Shown here piece after piece: positions 36,070 to 45,073 of a stretch of DNA of 64,000 bases (positions are counted from its first letter, which is position 1; the number at the start of each line of letters is the position of its first letter). Both the position numbers and the translations under genes were made by a program. The notes beneath the pieces were generated by a model, which ran no database searches, was not told the origin of the DNA, and saw only the letters and a list, made by a program, of their open reading frames with translations. The DNA comes from COE1 sp036310845 (lineage in GTDB: Bacteria; Bacillota; Clostridia; Lachnospirales; Lachnospiraceae). The stretch covers positions 1-64,000 of the forward strand of contig JAXJRB010000203.1 in the NCBI GenBank assembly GCA_036310845.1. The letters run 5' to 3'.

Positions 36070-37846
36070 AATCGATTACCGCCTTTTTCCACAAATATGG
36101 GGCAATTGTTGTCCAAACTTTTTCCCCTGCTGAATAATCTCTTCTATCGTTCATATAAAAATCCTGAATATACATCTTTGCTAATAGTGGATTAATCAAT
36201 TCACATTCATAAAACTCTTTCGAACTTACTGTATCCACCAAAAACTCTTTCAACTCTCCATGAAACCATTCTGTCAATGGAGAATTAAATCCTAACTTTA
36301 ATTTCCTATACAAAACCTCTTTAGACATAAACGGCATCGCCATATCTCGTACAATTGCTTTCAAGTAGTCATTTTGTATCTTTGACGCCGCAGGAATTGA
36401 AAACGCAAATGACACGATTCGATAATCCATAAACGGCATTCTGATTTCTACGCTGTTCGCCATACTATATCTATCATAATTTCTTAATAATGTCGGCAAC
36501 GTCTTTTGATGTGTTTCTTCATATAATATTTTATTAAATGCATCTATATTGTGACTCTGCACTCCTACACCGATTCTAGGACTTTTACTCGCTCTGCGGA
36601 AAAATTCATCTTCCGTTAGTCTACTCTCGCTCATACAAGTCTCATTATATATTTTATAAAGTCGGGACAGCTTATCTTTCTCCCCTATTACTTCTCTTCC
36701 ATAATAAAATAAATCAAATACATATCCGCCAAACAGTTCATCTGCTCCATGTCCATCCAAAGATACCGATACTCCCGAATTTTTTATAGCTTTATAAGTT
36801 TGTAAAAAAACCCTTGGTATTGTTGCAATCGGATCCTCGCACATATATATGTCATTCATCATCTCTTCTGGTGTAATATGTGCATGAATTGGCACCTCTG
36901 TTAAGGAGATTCCTATATGTTCTGCCGCTTTTTTTGCATATGCGGTCTCATCAATAATCGAATAAGGCATACTTCCCACAAATGCATGCTGCCAATCTCT
37001 TTGTACATCATTTTCTTTCCCCAAATAACTCATTGCACCTATCACAGTACTCGAATCAACGCCTCCGCTCAATGCAGTTCCTAAAGGCACATCACTTCGC
37101 ATTCTGATTTTACATGCATCCAAAAATAACTCTCGAAACAGTTCTACCTGTTCTTCATATCTTTCCGGAACATCTATCAGATGTTCTAACGTCTCCCACC
37201 ATTTCTTAACATGAAGCTTTCCCTCTAATAAGATTGCACAATTTCCCGGTAGCAATTTTTGAATTCCTTGTATCGTACAATCCTTACCATTTTCAAAAGA
37301 AAAATAATCATAATTTTTATCAAACAATCTATAATTAATATTTCTTTGCTTCATAACTGAAAAAAAGCTCTTCATCTCTGAACCAAAATAGAATCCGTTT
37401 TCATCCTCATAATAATACAATGGCTTTATTCCAAATCTATCTCTGCTCAAAAAAAGTTTTCTTTCCTTGGTATCCCATATTGCAGCGCCCCACATACCAT
37501 TGCATTTATTCTGAGCCTCTTCTCCCCAGTGTATATATGCCTTTAACAAAACTTCTGTATCACTTTTCGTTCGGAATGAATAACCTACCGACTGAAGCTC
37601 TTTACGAAGTTCAATATAATTATAAATTTCTCCATTAAATACAATCCAATATCTCTCTGTTTCATCAGAGAATGGTTGATTGGCTGCTTCTGTTGTGTCA
37701 ATAATTGCTAATCTAGCATGTGCCAATGTAGCTTGTGGTAATTGTTTCACCTGTAATGCATCTGGCCCTCTATGCTCTATTCTTTTAATACATTCCCACG
37801 CTTTTTCCTCTGATATTTTCCCTACACAACCAAAAATACCACACAT
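36062..37846 (-). CDS. asnB: asparagine synthase (glutamine-hydrolysing)-like amidotransferase
   Basis: 594 residues. The N-terminal glutaminase starts with the catalytic Cys after Met (MCGIFGCVG), followed by RRGP-like EHRGPDAL, ARLAIID and FNGEIYNY. The synthetase domain has the PPi-loop GTALSGGVDSSTVIG and SLDGHGADELFGGY. In glycan gene clusters such enzymes (for example WbpS and related proteins) often amidate a sugar carboxylate rather than free aspartate; that is the likely role given these neighbours. ATG after GAGGGG. Confidence 0.9.
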   Translation of the reverse strand: MCGIFGCVGKISEEKAWECIKRIEHRGPDALQVKQLPQATLAHARLAIIDTTEAANQPFSDETERYWIVFNGEIYNYIELRKELQSVGYSFRTKSDTEVLLKAYIHWGEEAQNKCNGMWGAAIWDTKERKLFLSRDRFGIKPLYYYEDENGFYFGSEMKSFFSVMKQRNINYRLFDKNYDYFSFENGKDCTIQGIQKLLPGNCAILLEGKLHVKKWWETLEHLIDVPERYEEQVELFRELFLDACKIRMRSDVPLGTALSGGVDSSTVIGAMSYLGKENDVQRDWQHAFVGSMPYSIIDETAYAKKAAEHIGISLTEVPIHAHITPEEMMNDIYMCEDPIATIPRVFLQTYKAIKNSGVSVSLDGHGADELFGGYVFDLFYYGREVIGEKDKLSRLYKIYNETCMSESRLTEDEFFRRASKSPRIGVGVQSHNIDAFNKILYEETHQKTLPTLLRNYDRYSMANSVEIRMPFMDYRIVSFAFSIPAASKIQNDYLKAIVRDMAMPFMSKEVLYRKLKLGFNSPLTEWFHGELKEFLVDTVSSKEFYECELINPLLAKMYIQDFYMNDRRDYSAGEKVWTTIAPYLWKKAVIDCG

Positions 37847-37848
37847 AT

Positions 37849-38772
37849 TTACCCCTCATTTTGTTTCTTATAAATTACTGTTTCACCAAACTTTACGACA
37901 GCTTCATAGCCTTTTTCCTTCAAAAATTGATATGGTTCACTTTGCACAACTTCCGCTAAAGACATATATAATTGCTCTACCAAAATAACCTTTATATCTA
38001 CAGAAAAATCTATTCCTCGCAATACATTCATTTCATGACCTTCCACATCAATATCAAGAAAATCAACTTCTCTTACATTATTTTCTCTCAAAACATCTTC
38101 CAATCTTCTAACTGGAACTTTTTCTTCTTTAACAATCCTATCTGTTAAATTGTCTTGCATTAGTAATTCATAATCGAACGTATTATATGCTCCATCGTCC
38201 AACATATAATATGTCATTTCACCTACAACATCCGATATTCCGCAGTTAACGTTCTTATCCTCTGGTCGCAGTATCTTAAAGTACTCCATATTGTCCATAT
38301 TAGGTTCTATGTTAATTCCACGCCAGCCCTTTCTATATGCCCATAATGTATTACTTACACGCATTGGATGAAATGCTCCTACGTCAACATAAACTCCATT
38401 TTCTTTACCAGCAAATATATTTTTCAAATAGATTTCTTCGCCATTTCCCGAATGTATACTCTGTTGGTACATTTCTTCTATTTCTACTGCTCGTTTTAAA
38501 TCAATATCCCAATATCTTATCTTTTCAGTTTTCACACCCATCTTGATGCATTCCTTGTATACATCAAACCAATAGATATACGTCATAATAAATACATAAT
38601 CTATTTGTTCGATATCTTCTGCGATTTTTTCAGGACGATATACCGTATATTCTAATACTTTTCCCAATTGTCTTTTATCCACAATATACTTAATATCATA
38701 AAGTTCCTCTACTTGAAGTAATCCCGCAAGCGCTTGTTTCCCCGCACCCCAACATATTATTCTATTTTTCAC
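37849..38772 (-). CDS. FkbM-family methyltransferase with N-terminal Rossmann module
   Basis: 307 residues starting at a GTG preceded by AGGAGAAAATGT. Residues 1-95 are the shared module (RIICWGAGKQALAGLLQV, YIVDKRQLGKVLEY, YVFIMTYIYWFDVYKECI). From about residue 115 there is an FkbM methyltransferase: YVDVGAFHPMRVSNTL, GINIEPNMDNMEYF and VDFLDIDVEGHEMNVLRGID. It is one of three FkbM domains in the operon. Confidence 0.88.
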   Translation of the reverse strand: MKNRIICWGAGKQALAGLLQVEELYDIKYIVDKRQLGKVLEYTVYRPEKIAEDIEQIDYVFIMTYIYWFDVYKECIKMGVKTEKIRYWDIDLKRAVEIEEMYQQSIHSGNGEEIYLKNIFAGKENGVYVDVGAFHPMRVSNTLWAYRKGWRGINIEPNMDNMEYFKILRPEDKNVNCGISDVVGEMTYYMLDDGAYNTFDYELLMQDNLTDRIVKEEKVPVRRLEDVLRENNVREVDFLDIDVEGHEMNVLRGIDFSVDIKVILVEQLYMSLAEVVQSEPYQFLKEKGYEAVVKFGETVIYKKQNEG

Positions 38773-38784
38773 ACATTTTCTCCT

Positions 38785-39921
38785 TTACACCAGCCAATCT
38801 TTAATAGACAGCTTTCCTTCTTGTAAACTTGCATTTTCCCATTTCTTCATACTCGACATATCACAATATCTGCAAATTTTCATAGGTTTTTTTAACCCTT
38901 TATTCAAATCTTCAAAAGAAGACATTTCATCATATATATCTACCGATTTTTCCGTAGGTAATGTTGTTTGAAAATACTCATTAAAAATATCAACGAACAT
39001 CATAGGAGCACATGGCGTTATTTTTCCATTTCTCATGCAGGTACAATCATGTGTACAATTCTTTCTTTTAATCCTATAGTCCTCCGTGCTCTCTAAATTA
39101 AAGCTTGATGAAAACTCACATATCGGACCGCCTTCCATGTCAATGCCGCATCTTACACCTTTACTCTCCAAATCTGCTATCATTTCGTCTATATAATCCC
39201 AATTAACTTTATATGGTGAGATTATTAATGCAATATCCCATTCTTTCAAAAAAGCAATATCATCTTCGGTTAGTCTTCTTACCAACAAACCATTGGTAAA
39301 AATAGTTATATATGAATATTTCCATATTTTTCTTGTTTCTTTTGCGTATTCTTTCCAATTAGGGTTTAATAACGGTTCACCACCCAAGAGAGCAATCCAA
39401 TCAATATCATCCACAACTTCATGGATACGTTTCAAATCGGAACTTATAGATTTCAAATCAGGAAATTGCTTATCTTTTACTAATGGTGAAAAATGGTTAC
39501 AGCCTTTACAATTAAGATTACAATGGTCTGCAATGTGGTATTGAAGAATATGCAATCTTTTTAACTGTCCAAACATATATGTTCCTTTTTCAATCTCTTC
39601 CACTGTAATTTTCTTTTCTTCCAGTGTTCTCACGCTTGGAATGCATATATCTTCTTCTTTAATTCCCATTTTTTTCATTTCTTTCACTATCTCTTCAATA
39701 GTCGGAAGCATAAAATACGAATTAATAAAAATTTTTTCTATTTCTCCTTTTTCATATAGACTGTACGCTTTCATCGGAGAAATGTATTCTAATCCATTTT
39801 GGCTCTTCCCCCATAATGATTTATTTTTATCAATCGCATATCTAACATGTATATCATTATTCTCTCTCAACCGCTTCACTAATTCTTCACGTTTTCCATA
39901 TCCTCTAATTGCTGCTTCCAT
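38785..39921 (-). CDS. radical SAM protein with N-terminal Rossmann-like module
   Basis: 378 residues; ATG after AAGGGGAAGAAA. Residues ~120-330 are a radical SAM domain: the 4Fe-4S motif CNLNCKGC (C134, C138, C141), followed by WIALLGGEPLLNP. Further cysteines (CTHDCTC ... CAP, then CRYC near the end) suggest a second, SPASM/twitch-like cluster. Residues 1-100 look like a divergent copy of the shared module (RGYGKREELVKRL, AIDKNKSLWGKSQNG, IEKIFINSYF). The reaction is unknown; radical SAM enzymes in sugar pathways can epimerise, deoxygenate or cross-link. Confidence 0.83.
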   Translation of the reverse strand: MEAAIRGYGKREELVKRLRENNDIHVRYAIDKNKSLWGKSQNGLEYISPMKAYSLYEKGEIEKIFINSYFMLPTIEEIVKEMKKMGIKEEDICIPSVRTLEEKKITVEEIEKGTYMFGQLKRLHILQYHIADHCNLNCKGCNHFSPLVKDKQFPDLKSISSDLKRIHEVVDDIDWIALLGGEPLLNPNWKEYAKETRKIWKYSYITIFTNGLLVRRLTEDDIAFLKEWDIALIISPYKVNWDYIDEMIADLESKGVRCGIDMEGGPICEFSSSFNLESTEDYRIKRKNCTHDCTCMRNGKITPCAPMMFVDIFNEYFQTTLPTEKSVDIYDEMSSFEDLNKGLKKPMKICRYCDMSSMKKWENASLQEGKLSIKDWLV

Positions 39922-39934
39922 TTTCTTCCCCTTT

Positions 39935-41167
39935 TTATATTTTCATAAAATTCTCTTTCTTGTAAAATAAAGAAGTCGTACCATTATGTCCTGCCCAACC
40001 ATATATAAGCCCAGTCAACTTCAAGTGATAAAAACCCTGCTTCTCTAAAAATCGAACCGCTTCCTTATACTCTTCAACGTCTGTATTATCCACTATAATT
40101 ATGCCGTTTTCCTTTATTCGCTCTACCGCAGCCTCTGCACACAAGTCCCTATCATACAGACCATCTATCAGTATAATATCGAACAATGTCTCTTCCTCTA
40201 AAATCGCTTTACTGAATCCTAGGGGATTATCATTGTAATTGATATATTTTATGACCGCATTATCTCCTACTCTTTCTCGAACCGCATCGCACCATGCTTC
40301 ATCTAATTCAACTGATGTAACACTCTTTACTTTCTGTGACCAGAATAGTGTTGAATTACCTGCTCCCCATTCAAACACCCTATGTTCTTTCGTAACTTTT
40401 TCCTTCAACATTTCTATGACAGACATTGCCAGCCAAGGATTTACTTCTCCATTTTCGTCAACAAAGAAATCTTTCTTATCCTGTGGTAGTCCCCACTCTG
40501 CCAAAAGTCCTGTTTTTACCAATTCACTGTCCTTAGCAGAAATCCCTGTTATAATGCGATTGGATAATTCGTATATATCTAATTTATTTTTGATAATATG
40601 CTCTAACCATAAAATGCTCCCCTTAGAATTCGCTTTTACAGGATAACACATACTATGTAATGGAATTTCCGGAATGTATTTCACTAAATCTGCACATGCC
40701 TCAAGTTCATCAAAATACCGAACAGACCTACACACGCCCTCTTCGCGTTCCATCAGAGTCCTAATCCTTACAATATCAGGTACACATCCATTCAATCCAC
40801 TATAATAAAAGTAATCATAATCTCCACACTGCATTTCCCTTATGATATATTTTGAAGTTTTTACATCCAATAAACACATATCTCCTGATACACGTATCAA
40901 ATAATCCGCTTCCACCGAACGAATCGTATCCACCATTCTCTTCGTAACATTTTCCTCATTTGATAGTTGCACCATCACATCATTTTTCTCAAGCAATTTG
41001 ATTAAGTCTTTATTTTCATCACAATTATAGATACCCGCTACTACATTATACGGTTCCAACTCATGCACTTTGTCTAACGTACGCTGTAAAGCTACTTCCC
41101 CATCAATTTCATGTAACATATACGGATTGTATCGCATATCACACTGCAAATAAATTATGTTATTCAT
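39935..41167 (-). CDS. SpsF-like nucleotidyltransferase domain fused to a methyltransferase
   Basis: 410 residues; ATG after AAAGGG. The N-terminal ~200 residues follow the SpsF (CMP-sugar synthetase-like) pattern: NIIYLQCDMRYNPYMLHEID, VALQRTLDKVH, VTKRMVDTIRSVEADYLIRV, SGDMCLLD. The usual LPGK signature is changed, so catalysis is uncertain. The C-terminal ~170 residues are a class I methyltransferase-like fold: HRVFEWGAGNSTLFWSQKV, VTSVELDEAWCDAVRERV and FDIILIDGLYDR. SpsF homologues occur in surface polysaccharide loci. It overlaps the TagB/TagF-like gene by 8 bases. Confidence 0.78.
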   Translation of the reverse strand: MNNIIYLQCDMRYNPYMLHEIDGEVALQRTLDKVHELEPYNVVAGIYNCDENKDLIKLLEKNDVMVQLSNEENVTKRMVDTIRSVEADYLIRVSGDMCLLDVKTSKYIIREMQCGDYDYFYYSGLNGCVPDIVRIRTLMEREEGVCRSVRYFDELEACADLVKYIPEIPLHSMCYPVKANSKGSILWLEHIIKNKLDIYELSNRIITGISAKDSELVKTGLLAEWGLPQDKKDFFVDENGEVNPWLAMSVIEMLKEKVTKEHRVFEWGAGNSTLFWSQKVKSVTSVELDEAWCDAVRERVGDNAVIKYINYNDNPLGFSKAILEEETLFDIILIDGLYDRDLCAEAAVERIKENGIIIVDNTDVEEYKEAVRFLEKQGFYHLKLTGLIYGWAGHNGTTSLFYKKENFMKI

Positions 41168-43613
41168 TTGTTACCCTTTCATCATTCAAGATATCTTTCA
41201 AATCCCTAAAATTGTTCTCCTGTATTACACCTTCTGTAATGCCCACCTTACATTCTGTAAGCAAATCTTTACTTATCGCAAAAACATCTTCTTCTATCTT
41301 TTCCCCTTCTATATCTATAATTACACTTTCCTTTAAAACACCATAGTTTTCATTACAAATCTCAGTATAAATATGGTTATCATCCCACTTTTTCGCAAAC
41401 CAGCACATTACATTTTGTGGAAAACACTTCACTTTTTTTAACTTATGCTCCACCAAATCCATTTTTAGCAACATATTAGCATTCCATGGCATAAAGAAAA
41501 TTTCATTCCCTAACGCAATGCTTATTGTAAATAAAAAGGTATCTTTTTCATTTCGTAATGCAAAGTCTTCTGGGAATGCCGCAAATATTTCTTCCTCCTT
41601 GTTTTCCTTATTCCAGCGAATGATTTGTTTCTGATTTCCTGATAACCAAAAATCGTTCCCATAAAACAATATTGTATTGTATCTGTTATTACGTTTCTGA
41701 AGTTCATGTAGTATAAATCGTTCCTGTTCCATATCAAACTCTAAAACAGCGTCTCCCATAGCCGCCGGATAAAATACCGCATTTCCTACAACACATGGCT
41801 TATCTCCAAAAACCATAGCCCCCAATCCACTATTTTTATCTGCAAACGAATTGACAATAGCATGAACTACTTGTGTTTCCATGTCTAATTTATAGGAATC
41901 ACCATCACCAAAAAGATACATACATTTCTTTTCTTTATAAATAACTGCCTGCTTTAAAAGTGCCTTTTTTCCTATATTTATCTTCTTCTCTAATCCATTA
42001 TTCAAATCATAAATCAATATCTGTTCTGACAAATAGGGCAATATATAGAATTTATTATCATTTTGAATCATTCCCAAAATTCCACACATATCATCTGCTT
42101 TTCCATCTAATAACTTAGATATATACTTTGTTTCCTTTGTCTTTTTATGATAGACAAACAAGCCATTTATATTCGCACCTGGGAACCATATTTCATCTCC
42201 CACATCACACCATGTATATTTTCGAAACATTTTATTAGCAGCCCTGTTGCCTATCCATTCAGCATTCTGTATCATAACAACTTTCCCTGTCTTCAGATAC
42301 ACTTGCACCACACTACTTACATCCCCATAATACGCATCACTCAGTACCACAGCCCTATCCATATCACTGGAATCATCATATATTCCCCAGCCTTCCTGTC
42401 GGTATTGATTCACCAATTTCTCATACTCCATCCATAGCTGCGGTCTCATAGAAGATACTGTAGATTTAATCAACGGATGCGGCCTCCATAGCAACGCCAC
42501 CTCATCCTTGTTCTTCTTGAAAATATCGAATACCCATTTCATCTTCTCTTGCATCTTCTCGTTATGCTCTAACAACGCTGCAATACTTGTATTATAGAAA
42601 ATTATCTTCTTCCAACTTCCATCCGGCTTTTCAATAATCTTCAACCATTCTTCCGGTATTTCCAAATCCTCTTTTTTCGTATTCAGCACCTTATCAAACT
42701 TCGGCGATCCCAGTCCCAAGAACTTCTCTTCCAGTTTCTTTCTATCTAAATGATACCCACCTAATCCATGTGTCTTTGCCGCTTTCAGATATTCATTGAC
42801 ATAGATTTGTTTCATTTTCTCAGATTGTACAATGACCTTATCCGCATTTACCACTCCCGGTAAGAAGCAAAAATGCTTCATGCCATCGATACTTGCCTGA
42901 TCTGTTGGTTCAATCTCATCCAACACAAAATAAGGAATATACACCAACTTTTCCGTATACTTTTTCAAATTCGCACTGAAATATCTTGGATGCACACAGG
43001 TTACGAGATTCCAGTCATCATACGGATTATGAATATAGGCTATATCTGGCTTTCTTTCCTCAAAGTTATAGGTCTGCCAGTCAATCACTTCGATATTCTT
43101 TGGATATTCTCCGCCTTCATAATGCATCTGCCCTAAGCTTCTGTCAGGATTTCTATCATAATATGGAATTGGCACACAATATGCATCACAGTCTGGATCT
43201 TCTTTAGCAGCTAAATATACACTTTCCAGCGCATCCCACATAGATGCTTTGTATGGAAAAAAAGCAATTTCCTTCCGAACAGGTACATCATTTTTTACGC
43301 TGTTCTCTATGCGGAGCAATTGCTTCTTAAGATTTTTATAAGCTTTATTAGCATTGGCATCATTGCCATTCAATTCTTCATAAATAGAGAAAAGGACATC
43401 ACAGTAATTTTCTACATAAGAAACAGTAACAAACCTTTCTCCTTCTATCTTTTCTATTAATGTTCCTATACTAATGGCACACTCCTGACACTGGCTAAGA
43501 ATATCCTGTGCAAGAACGTAGTTTTTTCTATCTATATAGTTTTTTACCTCATCATGTGCCTGATGCAAGGTCTGTATCATTTCCAATACTTCCTGTTTTT
43601 GTACCTTTCTCAT
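41160..43613 (-). CDS. TagB/TagF-like polyol-phosphate transferase fused to a beta-propeller
   Basis: 817 residues; ATG after GAGGGGAAAGAA. After a helical N-terminus (~1-110), residues ~115-450 follow the CDP-glycerol glycerophosphotransferase pattern: IIFYNTSIAALLEHNEKM, EVALLWRPHPLIKSTVSS, and AYYGDVSSVVQVYLKTGKVVMI. These enzymes transfer polyol phosphates from CDP-polyols, as in teichoic acid synthesis. Residues ~470-790 contain about seven repeated units with a shared form (for example FYILPYLSEQILIYDL, VFYPAAMGDAVLEFDM, EIFFMPWNANMLLKMDL), consistent with a seven-bladed propeller. I do not know this fusion from characterised proteins. First gene of the long operon; the cytidylyltransferase genes upstream could make its donor. 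Confidence 0.78.
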   Translation of the reverse strand: MRKVQKQEVLEMIQTLHQAHDEVKNYIDRKNYVLAQDILSQCQECAISIGTLIEKIEGERFVTVSYVENYCDVLFSIYEELNGNDANANKAYKNLKKQLLRIENSVKNDVPVRKEIAFFPYKASMWDALESVYLAAKEDPDCDAYCVPIPYYDRNPDRSLGQMHYEGGEYPKNIEVIDWQTYNFEERKPDIAYIHNPYDDWNLVTCVHPRYFSANLKKYTEKLVYIPYFVLDEIEPTDQASIDGMKHFCFLPGVVNADKVIVQSEKMKQIYVNEYLKAAKTHGLGGYHLDRKKLEEKFLGLGSPKFDKVLNTKKEDLEIPEEWLKIIEKPDGSWKKIIFYNTSIAALLEHNEKMQEKMKWVFDIFKKNKDEVALLWRPHPLIKSTVSSMRPQLWMEYEKLVNQYRQEGWGIYDDSSDMDRAVVLSDAYYGDVSSVVQVYLKTGKVVMIQNAEWIGNRAANKMFRKYTWCDVGDEIWFPGANINGLFVYHKKTKETKYISKLLDGKADDMCGILGMIQNDNKFYILPYLSEQILIYDLNNGLEKKINIGKKALLKQAVIYKEKKCMYLFGDGDSYKLDMETQVVHAIVNSFADKNSGLGAMVFGDKPCVVGNAVFYPAAMGDAVLEFDMEQERFILHELQKRNNRYNTILFYGNDFWLSGNQKQIIRWNKENKEEEIFAAFPEDFALRNEKDTFLFTISIALGNEIFFMPWNANMLLKMDLVEHKLKKVKCFPQNVMCWFAKKWDDNHIYTEICNENYGVLKESVIIDIEGEKIEEDVFAISKDLLTECKVGITEGVIQENNFRDLKDILNDERVTNE

Positions 43614-43645
43614 TTCTTTCCCCTCAAATCATCAATGGACTAAAA

Positions 43646-43669
43646 AAGTGACCCACATTCAGGTCACTT
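43646..43669 (-). terminator. terminator of the Rpn gene
   Basis: Stem AAGTGACC / GGTCACTT with T6 on the minus-strand exit. The same hairpin type recurs at 46721. The segment 43673-43913 between it and the repeat at 43914 has no gene but two strong hairpins: GGATGGC ctcat GCCATCC (43853-43871) and TGCTTGC ... GCAAGCA (43888-43914). Confidence 0.8.
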
Positions 43670-43913
43670 CCATTCATATATCTGGTTCTATTGCATCACT
43701 ACAAAAAATCCTATAGCAAAAATACGCTGCCTTTACAGCTGCTGCAATTCATATAAAGTCTTCTGTCCTTCTCTGCTGCCGAGGTATTAGAATATACCTT
43801 TTACACTACACAAAACACATAACAGCAAATCCCTTCATACTCCCCAGTATATTGGATGGCCTCATGCCATCCGGAACCTTCCCTGTATGCTTGCCAGATT
43901 ATATTATGCAAGC

Positions 43914-44000
43914 ATTTTATGTTTACATATAGTTTAGCACAGTTTTGCTTGAATTGCTATAGAATTATTAGATTTTCTTCATTTTTTCTGACTACTTATT
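43914..44000. repeat. Rpn-associated 3' segment, copy 1
   Basis: About 85 bases running from the end of the Rpn gene into its 3' flank. They match 46753-46838 closely (shared blocks include TAGTTTAGCA, AATTGCTATAGAATTATT and TTTTTTCTGA). Here it includes the last codons of the Rpn gene. Confidence 0.75.
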
Positions 44001-44909
44001 TTCCCATAGTTCCTTCAATATCTTTGCCGTATCATACTCTGGGGCGTACTTTTGGGCGATTTCTACGATATTGCGGATGGTATCCTCATCTTCTTCAAGG
44101 TGGTTAGCAATTTCTTTTATTGAGTATCCTTTTATGAGTTTTTTACAAACTAATTTTACAAGCCCTTGTTGCATTCCCCGTTGCTCACCAATTTCTATCC
44201 CTTTATTCATACCCAGTTCTAAAATGGTCATTCTTGCTTCCTCCCATTCCTCTGATTCTCTTACTTCTGTTACTATTTTATCCAATTCTATAATTCTTTC
44301 ATCCTTCACTTGTATGTCAGGATTATCCAACGTTGTATTCTTCATATATTGTAGCAGACTTACAAGTTCTTTGGAACCATTTTTACTAGACATATTCAAG
44401 AATATCTTCTTTGTTCCATCTCCTAGCTGTAAACCTTGTATTTCTTCACATTGTTCCGTAAAGGTATACATCGTCAAATCCTTCTTGAATATATCTTCTT
44501 GGGTAATAAAAATAATAATAGTCGATGGCAATTGTTTATATTTCGTTTTCTTACCAGCCTTTAATATCGGTGTATCAATCAACCCCTGATAAAATCTGGA
44601 ACGTTTTGGAATATTATCCTGTTCTGCATGGTTCTCCATTTCGATATTCACTTGTCTATCATCATCCGTTCTTCCCCATGCATCTAATCTTATTGCACGC
44701 TTTCCGAATTTATTCAATATAACCTGTTCTACTTTTACCTCTGTTACCTTTACATCCGACTCATCCAGAATAATACTAAGTACATTTTGATATGCTTTCT
44801 TCTCCTTCATTACGGATAAAAACAGTGCAAAATCACTTAGGTTAAACGTATACTCTTCTGGATACATTTCTGTAATGTCCTCGTTATTCCATTGTATTTC
44901 TGTTGCCAT
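43992..44909 (-). CDS. Rpn-family (PD-(D/E)XK) nuclease / transposase-like protein
   Basis: 305 residues from the ATG at 44909, with GAGGAGG seven bases upstream; the TTG two codons earlier is unlikely. The nuclease core is FGKRAIRLDAWG (D76) followed by QVNIEMEN (E90/E92), a PD-(D/E)XK-type arrangement. Next come FYQGLIDTPILKAGKKTKYK and IIIFITQEDIF. The C-terminus has a Gly/Gln coiled segment and KGYSIKEIANHLEEDEDTI. Rpn proteins were once called transposases and promote RecA-independent recombination in E. coli. It has its own promoter and terminator, and sits between the cytidylyltransferases and the long glycan operon. Confidence 0.88.
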   Translation of the reverse strand: MATEIQWNNEDITEMYPEEYTFNLSDFALFLSVMKEKKAYQNVLSIILDESDVKVTEVKVEQVILNKFGKRAIRLDAWGRTDDDRQVNIEMENHAEQDNIPKRSRFYQGLIDTPILKAGKKTKYKQLPSTIIIFITQEDIFKKDLTMYTFTEQCEEIQGLQLGDGTKKIFLNMSSKNGSKELVSLLQYMKNTTLDNPDIQVKDERIIELDKIVTEVRESEEWEEARMTILELGMNKGIEIGEQRGMQQGLVKLVCKKLIKGYSIKEIANHLEEDEDTIRNIVEIAQKYAPEYDTAKILKELWENK

Positions 44910-44939
44910 TAGCAATCCTCCTCAAAATTTGTTTTGTCT

Positions 44940-45073
44940 TTGGAAATTTCCCTGTGAATACAGGAGATTTTCTTGAAATGCATTTCATGAAATGATGATT
45001 CACTATAACATATTACTAGAACTATGTAAAATTGAAATGTAATAATTCGTCTCCAGTTTAAATATTTTTTATT
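44940..45073 (-). promoter_or_regulatory. Rpn-gene promoter/operator element, copy A
   Basis: On the minus strand TTTACA (45025-45030), 17-base spacer, TATAGT (45002-45007). A perfect palindrome CATTTCATGAAATG (44981-44994) lies over the expected start site, followed by a small hairpin CCTGT ATTC ACAGG. The whole ~135-base block is strongly conserved at 63575-63715 in front of another Rpn gene. The remaining bases up to 45143 hold only AT-rich sequence. Confidence 0.8.
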
